Positions 15,117 through 24,116 of a DNA stretch of 64,000 bases are shown here, piece by piece. The notes under the pieces are model-generated. The model saw only the letters and a program-made list of their open reading frames with translations. It did no database searches and was not told the origin of the DNA. The translations under genes and the position numbers were made by a program. Every line of letters begins with the position of its first letter. The stretch's first letter is position 1. The stretch is from Acidaminobacter sp. (GTDB lineage: Bacteria > Bacillota > Clostridia > Peptostreptococcales > Acidaminobacteraceae), in NCBI RefSeq assembly GCF_030247605.1, contig NZ_JAOTSB010000006.1, positions 1 through 64,000 of the forward strand, given 5' to 3'.

Positions 15117-17588
15117 GTGAACGACAAGAAAGTCGACGCAAACACGCATCACGCAATAAGCAGGTCAATCCCGCGCAAGGAAAGCCGGGACAAGGTCACC
15201 GGGCGCCAAAAGTATCTGGGGGACAACACGGAAGCCGGCGTCCTGCACGCCGCAGTCAAGGTCAGTCCGCATGCCCATGCCAAAATTCTCTCAATCAACG
15301 TAGAAAAAGCGCTTTCCATGCCCGGGGTCCAATCCGTGGTGACCGGTGAGTTCCATGCCCAAAATATTGGCCTTTATCTCGGGGACAAGCCGCCTCTTGC
15401 CCGGGTTGTGGTTCGCCATCACGGCGAGCCCGTGGCCGCGGTGGTGGCAGACACCCTGCGTCAGGCTCAGGCGGCTGCGGACCAGATCGAGGTCGTTTAT
15501 GAGGTTTTGCCGATGGTCGACCGACCTTCCTCCGCACTGGCTCCGGACGCCCCGCTCCTCCACCCTGAGATGGCGGATTACGTTCACATCCCCGCGATTC
15601 TGCCGGAGCCCGGAACCAACGTGGCGAACCGCACGAAGATTCGAAAAGGCAACGCCGTGGAGGCTTTCGCGGCGGCGGAAACCATTGTAGAAGTCTCTAC
15701 ATCGTTCCCGCCAGGCGACCACGTGGCCATGGAACCGAGGGCGGCGCTGGTCCGCATCCACGGCAGCGGCGAGGTGGAAATCCATTCCACGACCCAGGCG
15801 CCCTTTGTGGTCAAGGGGCTGATGAGTGTCTTCTTTGGCATTGAGGAAGGCCTGATCAACGTGATCGCGCCGCCTATAGGCGGCGGCTTTGGCGGCAAAG
15901 CCGGCATTCAGCTGGAGGGGCTGGCGTATCTGCTGTCCAAATCTGTTGGCGGCCGTCCTGTCCGCCTGGTCAACACCAGGGAGCAGGACCTCCTGAGCTC
16001 TCCGGGCAACATGGGACTGGAAGCCAGGGTCAAGCTGGGCGCGGCCGGGGATGGCACGCTTTTGGCCGCAGACCTGGAATTCCTGTTCGACAGCGGCGCC
16101 TACGCGGATTACGCGGTCAACATCAGTCGGGCGGCGGCGATTTCCTGCACCGGACCATATAGAATCCCACACGTGAGCTGCGACTCGCTGTGCGTCTACA
16201 CCAACCATCCCTTTGCGACGGCCTACCGGGGCTTTGGCCACGTGGAGGCTTCCTTCGCGGTTGAGAGGGCTATGGAGACGCTGGCGGACGCCTTGGGCAT
16301 GGACCCTGTAGAGCTACGCCTGTGCAACGCGGTCACCGCCGGCGACACGACGCCGGTTCAAAGTGTGCTGGATGAAAGCACCGGAGACCTGAAGGGCTGT
16401 ATCCGCAAAGTGGCGCAGGCGCTCCGCTGGAATGAGGGCAGCAGGCAGGTGCTGGAGGATGGTCGGATCCTGGCCAAAGCGGTGACCTGCCTCTGGAAAG
16501 CGCCGGCCATGCCGACCAACACGGACGCGGGCGCAGTGCTGACTTTTAACGGGGACGGCTCCGTCAATCTTCAGACAGGCATTGTGGAACTGGGACAGGG
16601 GACCAAGACCGGCCTGGCACAAATTGTCGCGGAGCGCCTCGGCCTGGAACCGGCACAGGTTCACCTCCAGATGACCGTAGACGCCAGGGTGGCACCTCAT
16701 GACTGGGCAACTGCCGCCAGCCGCGGCTTGTTCATGGCCGGCCGGGCAGCCCTTGATGCCTGTGAGGATGCGTTAAACCAGCTTAAGAGAACGGCGTCCA
16801 TTGTGCTGCGCGTGCCACCGGAGGATCTGACGGTGGCTAACAGCAGGATTTATGTCAAAGGTGAGCCTCATTTGGGGCTGCTTCTCAAAGACGTGGCACT
16901 TGGGTACACCTATTCAAACGGCAATGCCATTGAAGGCCAAGTGATTGGACGAGGCCGCTACATTTCCAGGCGGCTGACGGGAATTGACCCTGAAACGGGT
17001 GCCGGCCACCCGGATCTCGAATGGACCCTGGCGGCCCAAGGGGTTGAAGTCCTCCTGGATCCTCAAGATGGCACGTACAAGATCCTGAATGCGGCCTGCT
17101 GCCTGGATGCCGGCAAAGTCATCAACCCAGCCCTGGCGAGGGGCCAGATCGCCGGAGCCATGGCTATGGGACTGGGCTTCGCGGCCTGCGAGGGCTTTCA
17201 GTTCAACAGCCGGGGGCAGGTGCTGAATGATGATCTCCGTGACTTTAAGATCATGCGTTATGGCGATGCGCCGACCTATCACATTGAGTTTCTGGAGACG
17301 CCTCAATTGGATGGACCCTATGGGGCCAGAGGGCTGGGCGAGCAGGCTGTGATTGGCATGCCCGGTGCCCTTGCCAACGCTTTGTCCAGGGCGTCCGGCG
17401 CGCCTCTGAATCATTTGCCGCTGACGCCGGAATCCGTTTGGCTGGCTATGGCGGGCAACAAGGATTTCACAAAAAAAGAACCGGAAGAACCTGTTTCCGA
17501 TGGTGACCTTCCAAACAATGCTTCCAGCAAAAACATTGAAGAAGTAGTCGAAATAGAAATATCAGAGAAGGCAGGTGGCCTCGAATGA
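15117..17588 (+). CDS. Molybdenum hydroxylase large subunit (xanthine dehydrogenase-like, probably selenium-dependent)
   Basis: The molybdopterin-binding catalytic subunit of a xanthine-dehydrogenase-family enzyme, which hydroxylates purines or other N-heterocycles using water. The 823-residue protein has the N-terminal a/b hammerhead (GRQKYLGDN...VLHAAVKVSPHAHAKI), the GGGFGGK cofactor motif (about residue 256), AYRGFG (about 368), GIVELGQGTKTGLAQIVAE, and GARGLGEQAV with the catalytic Glu near 745. GTG 15117 is preferred because GGAAGGGG lies eight bases upstream. It overlaps the FAD/FeS gene by 4 bp. The downstream csd-yedE-yedF-DUF3343 set is the selenium-maturation neighbourhood, so a labile Se ligand is likely. 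The exact substrate is not determinable. Confidence 0.9.
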   Translation: MNDKKVDANTHHAISRSIPRKESRDKVTGRQKYLGDNTEAGVLHAAVKVSPHAHAKILSINVEKALSMPGVQSVVTGEFHAQNIGLYLGDKPPLARVVVRHHGEPVAAVVADTLRQAQAAADQIEVVYEVLPMVDRPSSALAPDAPLLHPEMADYVHIPAILPEPGTNVANRTKIRKGNAVEAFAAAETIVEVSTSFPPGDHVAMEPRAALVRIHGSGEVEIHSTTQAPFVVKGLMSVFFGIEEGLINVIAPPIGGGFGGKAGIQLEGLAYLLSKSVGGRPVRLVNTREQDLLSSPGNMGLEARVKLGAAGDGTLLAADLEFLFDSGAYADYAVNISRAAAISCTGPYRIPHVSCDSLCVYTNHPFATAYRGFGHVEASFAVERAMETLADALGMDPVELRLCNAVTAGDTTPVQSVLDESTGDLKGCIRKVAQALRWNEGSRQVLEDGRILAKAVTCLWKAPAMPTNTDAGAVLTFNGDGSVNLQTGIVELGQGTKTGLAQIVAERLGLEPAQVHLQMTVDARVAPHDWATAASRGLFMAGRAALDACEDALNQLKRTASIVLRVPPEDLTVANSRIYVKGEPHLGLLLKDVALGYTYSNGNAIEGQVIGRGRYISRRLTGIDPETGAGHPDLEWTLAAQGVEVLLDPQDGTYKILNAACCLDAGKVINPALARGQIAGAMAMGLGFAACEGFQFNSRGQVLNDDLRDFKIMRYGDAPTYHIEFLETPQLDGPYGARGLGEQAVIGMPGALANALSRASGAPLNHLPLTPESVWLAMAGNKDFTKKEPEEPVSDGDLPNNASSKNIEEVVEIEISEKAGGLE

Positions 17589-19009
17589 TCGCCTTTGATT
17601 TTGTATTTGAACGTCCGGTCAACCCGGAGGCTGCCTACAAGTTGTGGTCACAGGCGGTTGAGGCGGGCAAAAAGCCCCTCTATTTCAGCGGCGGTACAGA
17701 AGTGGTGACTGCCATGCGCAAAGGGACCGTCAAAGCGGACGTTGTGATTGACCTAAAGGGCATTGAAGCCTATAAGACGCTGGGAATTGGGAACAGTCCG
17801 GTGTCGGTTGACGCCCTTTGGATCGGTGGCGGCCTGGCCCTTGGGGCGCTTGAGGAAGCGTTGCCGGGGACCCTGCTGTCGGAAGTTGCCCGAGGGATTG
17901 CGGATCATACGGTGCGCGGTACGCTGACCATCGGCGGGAACATCTGTGGGCGCCTGGCTTATAGGGAAATGGCGCTGGGGCTGCTGACGCTGGGGGCGGA
18001 GGTCGTGCTCTATGGGCCGGAAGGGCTGGTGAAGCGGCCTATGGCGGAGGTGTTCCACAAGCGGCTGGAGCTGAAGGCCGGCGAGTTTTTGCTGGGGTTT
18101 GAGCTGGAGCCGGCAGCGCTGGCAGAGACACGCTATTTCAGGCGTCGCCGCCAAAAGCAGACGGATATTGATTATCCTATCTGCCACACTGTGGTGACGC
18201 GGCGGGGGGATGCTTACAGCGTGGCGGTCAGCGGGGTTTCAGCGTATGTCTGGTACGGGGAGAAGACCTCGGCGCGACTTGAGGCGGAGGCGTCGCCGGA
18301 AGCCCGGGCCATGGTCATCTGGGAGCGGCTCTCGGAACTGGCGGTGGATGACCTAAGAGCGTCGAAGGTCTACAAGCTAGGGCTGCTGAAGCGGGATCTG
18401 GTGGAGGCGTTTTCGAAGCTGGGAGATCCGGTTGAGACTGGAGCAGGAAAAGGCACCGGAGTGCGGATTGAGGATCTGGCAAGGCTTGAAGGGCGTTTGC
18501 TTGAAACTGAAGCTAAAGCTGGCAAATCATCAGCAGCGGCGTGCTATTCGGGGCTGACTGAAATTTCTGTGTCGATCAATGGCAAGCTGAGGACTTTGGC
18601 TGTGCGGCCATCCGAAACACTTTTGAATGTGCTCAGGCAGGCGGCGGGCCATACCGGCGCCAAGCCGGGGTGTGAGAACGGGGACTGCGGCGCCTGTACG
18701 GTGCTTCTGGAAGGAAGGCCGGTGAAGTCCTGCCTGATGTTGGCGGTTGAGGCAGAGGGCAGAGCGGTCATGACCGTGGAAGGGCTGGAAAATACGGCGA
18801 TTCAGCAGGCCTTTATCGAGTGCGGCGGCTTCCAGTGCGGCTATTGTACTTCCGGCTTTCTGGTCAATGCCTGGGCTATGCTGGAGGCCCATCCGGAAGC
18901 GGATGAGGCGGTTCAGCGGGAGTGGCTCTCCGCCAACCTGTGTCGCTGCACCGGCTACGAAGGAATCCGGGATGCGGTGGAAAGGGCAAAGGCTAACAGA
19001 CGTGCATAA
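17585..19009 (+). CDS. Fused FAD-binding and [2Fe-2S] subunit of the molybdenum hydroxylase
   Basis: One 474-residue protein carries both electron-transfer parts. Residues 1-290 are the FAD domain (FSGGTEVVTAMRKG, TIGGNICG). Residues 325-474 are the plant-type plus all-helical [2Fe-2S] domains (CENGDCGACTVLL, CGGFQCGYCTSGF, LCRCTGYEGI). The order FAD then FeS is opposite to eukaryotic xanthine dehydrogenase. Its last codons and stop (GACGTGCATAA) lie inside repeat copy B, so that element seems to have shaped the C-terminus. It contains the word GACCATCGGC (17936-17945) in the conserved TIGGN motif. Confidence 0.93.
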   Translation: MIAFDFVFERPVNPEAAYKLWSQAVEAGKKPLYFSGGTEVVTAMRKGTVKADVVIDLKGIEAYKTLGIGNSPVSVDALWIGGGLALGALEEALPGTLLSEVARGIADHTVRGTLTIGGNICGRLAYREMALGLLTLGAEVVLYGPEGLVKRPMAEVFHKRLELKAGEFLLGFELEPAALAETRYFRRRRQKQTDIDYPICHTVVTRRGDAYSVAVSGVSAYVWYGEKTSARLEAEASPEARAMVIWERLSELAVDDLRASKVYKLGLLKRDLVEAFSKLGDPVETGAGKGTGVRIEDLARLEGRLLETEAKAGKSSAAACYSGLTEISVSINGKLRTLAVRPSETLLNVLRQAAGHTGAKPGCENGDCGACTVLLEGRPVKSCLMLAVEAEGRAVMTVEGLENTAIQQAFIECGGFQCGYCTSGFLVNAWAMLEAHPEADEAVQREWLSANLCRCTGYEGIRDAVERAKANRRA

Positions 19010-19159
19010 ACAAAGAAGACGCCGTGGGACAGTGAGCTTGCTCTCTGCCGTACGGCGTCTTCTTTGTTTATATAGGGCGCAGCTATAACCGAGCGAAGCA
19101 AGGGCGCGACCGGAGCGCAGCATGGCGGAGCAATAGGCGTCAGCAGCGACGGTGCACGT
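19000..19159 (+). repeat. Variable-stem hairpin repeat element, copy B
   Basis: Inverted termini ACGTGCA (19000-19006) and TGCACGT (19153-19159). Inside are a perfect 19-bp stem (19007-19025 with 19052-19070) with a GAGC/GCTC apex, then TATAGGGCGCAGC and AACCGAGCGAAGC. It follows the molybdenum hydroxylase genes and is inverted relative to copy A, so the two bracket that module. The hairpin may double as a terminator. Confidence 0.85.
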
Positions 19160-19244
19160 TTGGTGGTGTGAGTTTGAATTTACACCAGACACGGAGGTCG
19201 AAGTGATCTGGGTATAAAAATGAACGATAGCGCATGTGGAATGT

Positions 19245-19300
19245 TACATTTACATTACCGTCCCCAACTCAGAAGCTGTCCGCGTCCCCAAGCTGTGAAG
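19245..19300 (-). repeat. REP-like boxes, reverse orientation
   Basis: On the minus strand the order is a GGGGACGCGGACA box, a short linker and GTTGGGGACGGTAATG. This is the same box pair seen in direct orientation near 30400 and 32480. Confidence 0.7.
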
Positions 19301-19317
19301 TGCCTGATAAAACTAAA

Positions 19318-19366
19318 AAGCCCTTGCCGATGGTGGTTGGAACCGCGACCATCGGCAGGGGTTTAT
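19318..19366. terminator. Bidirectional terminator built from an inverted pair of the dispersed word
   Basis: TGCCGATGGT (19325-19334) and ACCATCGGCA (19348-19357), extended by CCC/GGG, form the stem between two convergent genes, with T-rich sequence on the right and A-rich on the left. This is the arrangement in which paired uptake sequences occur in Neisseria. Confidence 0.75.
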
Positions 19367-19415
19367 TTTTTGTACTTCTATGGTTTACTCAGCCACATTA
19401 GGAACACTGGGCGAT

Positions 19416-20558
19416 TTACGCCAAAATCTTTTTCAGCGCTTCAATCAAATAATCAATCTCTTCTTCCGTATTGAAATACGAAAAGCTGAAGCGGACAGTG
19501 CCCTGGGGGAACGTACCGAGGGCTTTGTGAGCGGCCGGCGCGCAGTGCATGCCCACCCGGGTCTTGATGTCATACTCGCTGTCGAGGAGAAAGGCTATGT
19601 CCGCGTTGTCGTGGAGCTCGAAATCAATGGAGACCACCGCCGTGCGGTTATCGACACCGGACCGCCCGACCAGACGGACGCCGATGAGGTCTTTAACGCC
19701 CGCCATAAAGCGCTCTGTCAGGAGCATCTCTTTAGCGTGAATGTTATCTATGCCCGTTTTGAACAGATAGTCGAGGGCGGCGTTCAAACCGTAAATTCCC
19801 GGCAGGTTCTGGGTCCCGGACTCGAATTTGTCCGGCAGCATGGACGGCTGCTCCTCAGAATCCGAGCGGCTGCCGGTGCCGCCTTCAATCAGGGGGTCGA
19901 CCAGCACCGCGAACGCCTTGTCGATGACCATTCCGCCAACGCCCTGCGGCCCGAGAAGACTTTTATGCCCGGTGAAGCAGATAGCCTTGGCTTTATTTTT
20001 TTGCAGATCGATTGGGATGACGCCGGCGGTTTGGGCCGCGTCGATCACCAAAGGAATCCCATGGGCTGCTGCGATTTCGCCAATGCGTTCAATGTCATTC
20101 ACCGTGCCGCAGACATTGGATGCGTGGGTGACCAGGATCAGCTTGGTCTCTGGCCGGATCAGGCCGGGCAGGGCTGTGGTGTCGAGCTCGCCTTCCTCGT
20201 CGAAGGGCGCGCGGGTGAAGGTGACGCCGCGTTTCTCGAGGGAGACCACGGGTCGCATAACCGCATTGTGCTCAAGGCTCGAGACTATGACGTGGTCCCC
20301 GGGCTTGAGGCAGCCCTTGAGGATCAGGTTGAGGGCCTCGGTGATGTTCATGGTGAAAATGGTTTCAAAGCCTTCCGGGGCATTGAAGAGCCGCTGCAGC
20401 TTTTCGCGGCAGTCCAGCATGACGCCCGCTGCGCCCAGGGCTTCGGAATAAAAACCGCGCCCGACGTTGACGCCAATGTTTTCGATATAATCAGCGACGG
20501 CCGCGGCAACGCCCGGTGCTTTCGGAAAAGAAGTTGCGCCGTTGTCGAAATAATGCAT
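19416..20558 (-). CDS. Cysteine desulfurase family protein (selenium/XDH-associated subgroup)
   Basis: A class-V aminotransferase-fold PLP enzyme, probably delivering S or Se from (seleno)cysteine. The 380-residue protein has [15 protein letters not shown] at the start, the PLP-contacting HASNVCG and [10 protein letters not shown], the Schiff-base Lys in [12 protein letters not shown], and the reactive Cys in [15 protein letters not shown]. This pattern is that of the cysteine desulfurase family protein found next to selenium-dependent molybdenum hydroxylases (TIGR01977-like, by recall). The RBS GAGGAGG lies upstream. Divergent from yedE and convergent with the hydroxylase genes. Confidence 0.88.
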   Translation of the reverse strand: MHYFDNGATSFPKAPGVAAAVADYIENIGVNVGRGFYSEALGAAGVMLDCREKLQRLFNAPEGFETIFTMNITEALNLILKGCLKPGDHVIVSSLEHNAVMRPVVSLEKRGVTFTRAPFDEEGELDTTALPGLIRPETKLILVTHASNVCGTVNDIERIGEIAAAHGIPLVIDAAQTAGVIPIDLQKNKAKAICFTGHKSLLGPQGVGGMVIDKAFAVLVDPLIEGGTGSRSDSEEQPSMLPDKFESGTQNLPGIYGLNAALDYLFKTGIDNIHAKEMLLTERFMAGVKDLIGVRLVGRSGVDNRTAVVSIDFELHDNADIAFLLDSEYDIKTRVGMHCAPAAHKALGTFPQGTVRFSFSYFNTEEEIDYLIEALKKILA

Positions 20559-20602
20559 GGTGTGTCCTCCTCTTTTATCTACTTCTAGAATACTGGATTT
20601 TT

Positions 20603-20689
20603 GCCGATGGTTGCTATAGAACTATTTTATCGAGAATGACTCTCAATCTATATTTGCAATTGGATGCGAAATGGTAATTGCGATATTAT
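20603..20689. promoter_or_regulatory. Divergent csd/yedE control region
   Basis: The gap holds a GCCGATGGT copy (20603-20611), a Fur-type palindrome CGAGAATGACTCTCA (20631-20645), and a yedE promoter TTGGAT (20660-20665), an 18-bp spacer and TATTAT (20684-20689). The palindrome lies just upstream of the -35. Confidence 0.5.
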
Positions 20690-20747
20690 GGTAACTGTGA
20701 ACAAAATGAACTAAATAAATTGAGGTAATGAGAGGAGTTAAGAAGTC

Positions 20748-21824
20748 ATGAGAAAAAGCAGTATAATTGTGGCTGGGGCACTGATCGGACTGATGTCAGT
20801 GGCACTGGTCAAGTTTGGGAACCCAGCCAATATGGGCTTGTGTATTGCCTGTTTTCTGAGGGACACTGCCGGGGCGCTGGGACTACATAGGGCAGAAGTG
20901 GTGCAGTATATCCGGCCGGAAGTTATAGGCATTGTCATTGGTGCCATGGGGTCGGCTATGTACTTTAAGGAGTTTTCGGCGCGTGGGGGATCATCGCCGC
21001 TGACGCGGTTTGTCTTGGCTGTGGCAGTCATGATAGGCGCTTTGGTTTTTTTGGGATGTCCGCTTCGCATGATCCTTCGCCTCGCGGCGGGTGACTTGAA
21101 CGCCCTGATAGGCCTAGCCGGCTTTGCGTGCGGTATTGGCATGGGAATAGTCTTCCTGAATAAGGGCTTTTCCCTGAAGCGGAATTATAAGCAAAACACC
21201 TTGGAAGGCAGCCTGCTGCCTGTGGTGATGATGGGGCTTTTAGGGCTGCTCGTCATAGCGCCGGCGTTTGTTTTCTTTAGCGCAGAGGGTCCAGGATCCC
21301 TGCACGCGCCGCTGCTGATTTCATTGGGGGCTGGCGTTATTGCCGGCGTGGCAGCGCAGCGGACGCGCCTTTGCACCATGGGTGGGATCCGGGACGCGAT
21401 CCTTTTCAAGGACTTCTACCTGCTGATGGGTGTTGGCGCCATTCTCGTGACCGCTTTTATTGGAAATCTGGCGACTGGGACGTTTGCCCTTGGCTTTGAA
21501 AGCCAGCCTATTGCCCATACGGATGGTCTGTGGAACTTCCTAGGCCTGTTCCTGACGGGCTGGGGCAGCGTGCTGCTCGGCGGGTGCCCGCTTCGCCAGC
21601 TCATCCTCTCCGGGGAGGGCAACTCCGACTCGGCGGTGACGGTGTTTGGTCTTATTGTCGGCGCGGCGATTTCCCACAACTTTGGCCTGGCTTCCAGTGC
21701 CAAGGGCGTGACGGCGAATGGCCAAATGGCAGTGATCTTGCTGTTGGTCGTAGTAGCAGTCATTTCCGTCATGAATTTGCCGATGGTCACCGAAAAAGCC
21801 AAAGAACTCAAGGAGGCGATGTAA
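20748..21824 (+). CDS. yedE: YedE-family selenium metabolism membrane protein
   Basis: A 358-residue polytopic membrane protein of the YeeE/YedE (sulfur/selenium transport) family. It has about nine or ten helices and conserved Cys motifs: GLCIACFLRD near the N-terminus, GCPLRMILRLAAGD at about residue 104, RLCTMGGIRD at about 206 and GGCPLRQLILSGEG at about 280. Such cysteines carry S or Se compounds across the membrane. In genomes with selenium-dependent molybdenum hydroxylases, yedE, yedF and DUF3343 form a conserved set, as here. Its stop is one base before yedF. Confidence 0.9.
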   Translation: MRKSSIIVAGALIGLMSVALVKFGNPANMGLCIACFLRDTAGALGLHRAEVVQYIRPEVIGIVIGAMGSAMYFKEFSARGGSSPLTRFVLAVAVMIGALVFLGCPLRMILRLAAGDLNALIGLAGFACGIGMGIVFLNKGFSLKRNYKQNTLEGSLLPVVMMGLLGLLVIAPAFVFFSAEGPGSLHAPLLISLGAGVIAGVAAQRTRLCTMGGIRDAILFKDFYLLMGVGAILVTAFIGNLATGTFALGFESQPIAHTDGLWNFLGLFLTGWGSVLLGGCPLRQLILSGEGNSDSAVTVFGLIVGAAISHNFGLASSAKGVTANGQMAVILLLVVVAVISVMNLPMVTEKAKELKEAM

Positions 21825-21825
21825 C

Positions 21826-22041
21826 ATGGCAGTCATCGATACCCGTGGCATGTCCTGCCCTCAGCCTGTGCTTATGACGAAAAAGGCTGTGGCGGGTTCT
21901 GGGTTGACTTCAAAAGTGGAAGTCCTCGTGGACAACGCGGCAGCGCTCGGCAATGTGACGCGCTTTCTGAAAAGCGCGGGCTTCAAGAACGTGGATGCCA
22001 GCCCGAATGGCGATGATACGCTGATTCGCGCGAGCAAATAG
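21826..22041 (+). CDS. yedF: YedF/TusA-like sulfurtransferase-type selenium protein
   Basis: A 71-residue TusA/SirA-fold protein. The motif DTRGMSCPQPVLMTKKA contains the CPxP reactive Cys that carries S or Se as persulfide or selenide. Shorter than full YedF (about 200 residues), so it is the TusA half only. Co-transcribed with yedE and the DUF3343 gene. Confidence 0.88.
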   Translation: MAVIDTRGMSCPQPVLMTKKAVAGSGLTSKVEVLVDNAAALGNVTRFLKSAGFKNVDASPNGDDTLIRASK

Positions 22042-22052
22042 GCGGTCTGACA

Positions 22053-22301
22053 ATGGCGGAAACCTATTTTGTAGCCACCTTTCACACCCATGCAGGCGCT
22101 TTGAAATTTGAGCGAAAGCTCAAGGCTTTGAATGAGGCTTGCAAGCTCTTGCCAGTCCCGAGAACGATCAGCTCCAGCTGCGGCGTCTGCGCCAGGTTTA
22201 CCTATAGCGATTTTCGAAGCTTGGCCTTCGAGGACCTGGATTCAGTGTATCTGGTGGTCAGTCATGAGTATCAGCGGGTTTGGGAGAATGAGGTTTGTTG
22301 A
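22053..22301 (+). CDS. DUF3343 putative Se/S-binding protein
   Basis: An 82-residue protein of the DUF3343 type (YFVATFHTHAGALKFERKL at the N-terminus). Function unproven. It has the conserved CGVC pair at about residue 46 and ends in a C-terminal Cys. It ends the selenium-associated set, which makes handling of a selenium intermediate plausible. Confidence 0.85.
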   Translation: MAETYFVATFHTHAGALKFERKLKALNEACKLLPVPRTISSSCGVCARFTYSDFRSLAFEDLDSVYLVVSHEYQRVWENEVC

Positions 22302-22332
22302 AGAAAATGTAAGAAAAAGGAAATAGGGAAGG

Positions 22333-22362
22333 ATGGCGGTGGCACCGCCTTCCATTAAAAAA
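22333..22362 (+). terminator. Terminator after the DUF3343 gene
   Basis: GGATGGCGGTG-gca-CCGCCttCC hairpin followed by ATTAAAAAAC. The tail is weaker than typical. Confidence 0.5.
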
Positions 22363-22401
22363 CGAGGTGTAAATTTACACCAAGCTCTGGTACAAAATTT
22401 A

Positions 22402-22466
22402 GATTGGTGACAGGCACCAAAGTTGAATGAGTGACAGGCACTGAAGTTGAATGAGTGACTGTCACC
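22402..22466 (+). repeat. Three REP-like box units in tandem (24-bp period)
   Basis: GTGACAGGCACC / GTGACAGGCACT / GTGACTGTCACC at 24-bp spacing, linked by AAGTTGAATGA. This is the reverse-strand equivalent of the longer array at 45644-45811. Confidence 0.75.
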
Positions 22467-22492
22467 ACGTTAATTTCTTAACTTAATTCAAG

Positions 22493-22534
22493 AAAAATGA
22501 AGGAAGGCGGTGCCCCCGCCTTCCTTCATTTTTT
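22493..22534. terminator. Bidirectional terminator between the selenium operon and abc-f
   Basis: AAAAATGAAGGAAGGCGG / CCGCCTTCCTTCATTTTT, an 18-bp stem with a short loop, between convergent genes. Confidence 0.9.
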
Positions 22535-22559
22535 ACCTTTAAACATTTTATCATAAAAA

Positions 22560-24116
22560 CTAAAAAATCTTCGTAGTCCAATCCTCACAATTCCAAACTT
22601 CAGTCGCGACGTCGCGATAAAACTCCGGTTCGTGGCTGATGAGAAGGACGCTGCCCTTGTAGGCCTTGAGGGCTCGCTTGAGCTCTTCCTTGGCGTCCAC
22701 ATCCAGGTGGTTGGTCGGCTCGTCCAGGACGAGAAGGTTGGATTCGCGGTTGATCAGCTTGCACAGGCGCACCTTCGCCTGCTCACCGCCGCTGAGGACC
22801 AGCACCTTGCTCTCGATGTGCTTGTTGGTCAAACCGCATTTGGCCAGTGCGGAGCGCACTTCAAACTGATTATAGGACGGGAAGGTCTGCCAGATTTCCT
22901 CGATACAGGTGTTGTAGTTGGCTTCCTTGATCTCCTGCTCGAAATACCCAATTGACAGATAATCCCCCAGTTCTACTGTTCCGCTGATGGAAGGGATCAG
23001 TCCCAAAATACTCCTCAGAAGCGTCGTCTTACCCAGGCCGTTAGCGCCGGTCAGGGCAACTTTCTGGCCTCGTTCCAGCTGCAGGTTCAAAGGTCTCGAC
23101 AGCGGCGTGTCATAACCAATCACCAGATCCGTGGTCTTGAAGACGACCTTGGCGGACGCCCTGGCTTCCTTGAAATTGAACTCCGGCTTTGGCTTATCTT
23201 TGGCCAGCTCGATCCGGTCGATCTTGTCCAGCTTTTTCTGGCGGGACATAGCCATGTTGCGGGTCGCCACGCGGGCCTTGTTCCGCTGGACGAAGTCCTC
23301 CAGATCGGAGATCTCCTGCTGCTGGCGCTTGTAGGCAGACTCCAGCTGGCTCTTCTTCATCTCGTAAACCGCCATGAAGTCCTCATACTGGCCCACATAA
23401 CGATCCAGCTTCTGGTTTTCCATGTGATAGATCAGGTTGACCACCGAGTTCAGGAACGGAATGTCGTGGGTGATCAGGATGAACGCGTTCTCGTAGTTGT
23501 TCAGGTAGCGCTTGAGCCACTCGATGTGCGGCTCGTCGAGGTAGTTCGTCGGCTCGTCCAGGAGCAGAATGTCCGGCTTCTCAAGCAATAGCTTCGCAAG
23601 CAAGACCTTGGTCCGCTGACCGCCGCTAAGGTCCGCGACGCTCTTTTCGAGACCGATCTCTGACAGCCCCAGCGCGCGGGCAACTTCCTCCACCTTGGAG
23701 TCGATGTTGTAAAAGTCATTGTGATCCAGCAGGTCCTGAATAGTCCCGGTATCCTCGAGGATGTCCTCGAGCTCGTCCGGCTCCACATCCGCCATAGCCT
23801 CGAAGAGGCTGTGCATCTCCGCCTCCAGGTCGAAGAGGTACTGGAACGCCTTGTTCAGCACGTCCCGGATGGTCAGGTCCGGGCTCAGGGACGTATGCTG
23901 GTCCAGATAACCGACGCGCACGCGCTTGGACCATTCAATATTGCCCTCGTCCGGCATCAGCTTGTTCGTAATGATGTTCATAAACGAGGATTTGCCCTCG
24001 CCGTTAGCCCCGATCAGCCCAATGTGGTCACCCTTCAGCAGGCGGAACGAGACGTCCTGGAAGATGGCCCGGTCGCCAAACCCGTGGCTCAGGTTTCTGA
24101 CATTCAAAATACTCAT
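22560..24116 (-). CDS. ABC-F family ATPase (ribosome-associated)
   Basis: Soluble twin-ATPase ABC-F protein that acts at the ribosome E site in translation rescue or antibiotic protection. The 518-residue protein has two Walker A motifs (GANGEGKSSF and GANGLGKTTL), two signature motifs (LSGGQRTKVLLAKLLL and LSGGEQAKVRLCKLI), Walker B LLLDEPTNYLDEPH and LVLDEPTNHLDVD, and a charged linker at about residues 240-320. No membrane domain. ATG 24116 has AAAGGAG eight bases upstream. Size and motifs resemble the YkpA/YbiT branch; which branch it belongs to is not certain. Confidence 0.92.
   Translation of the reverse strand: MSILNVRNLSHGFGDRAIFQDVSFRLLKGDHIGLIGANGEGKSSFMNIITNKLMPDEGNIEWSKRVRVGYLDQHTSLSPDLTIRDVLNKAFQYLFDLEAEMHSLFEAMADVEPDELEDILEDTGTIQDLLDHNDFYNIDSKVEEVARALGLSEIGLEKSVADLSGGQRTKVLLAKLLLEKPDILLLDEPTNYLDEPHIEWLKRYLNNYENAFILITHDIPFLNSVVNLIYHMENQKLDRYVGQYEDFMAVYEMKKSQLESAYKRQQQEISDLEDFVQRNKARVATRNMAMSRQKKLDKIDRIELAKDKPKPEFNFKEARASAKVVFKTTDLVIGYDTPLSRPLNLQLERGQKVALTGANGLGKTTLLRSILGLIPSISGTVELGDYLSIGYFEQEIKEANYNTCIEEIWQTFPSYNQFEVRSALAKCGLTNKHIESKVLVLSGGEQAKVRLCKLINRESNLLVLDEPTNHLDVDAKEELKRALKAYKGSVLLISHEPEFYRDVATEVWNCEDWTTKIF

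Noticed and set aside
14845-19159. Classical composite transposon
   Set aside because: The bracketing repeats are about 150 bp without a transposase, and no target-site duplication could be identified.
19380-20588. 402-codon plus-strand frame opposite the cysteine desulfurase
   Set aside because: The minus-strand protein has all PLP-enzyme motifs and an RBS; the plus frame is a shadow.
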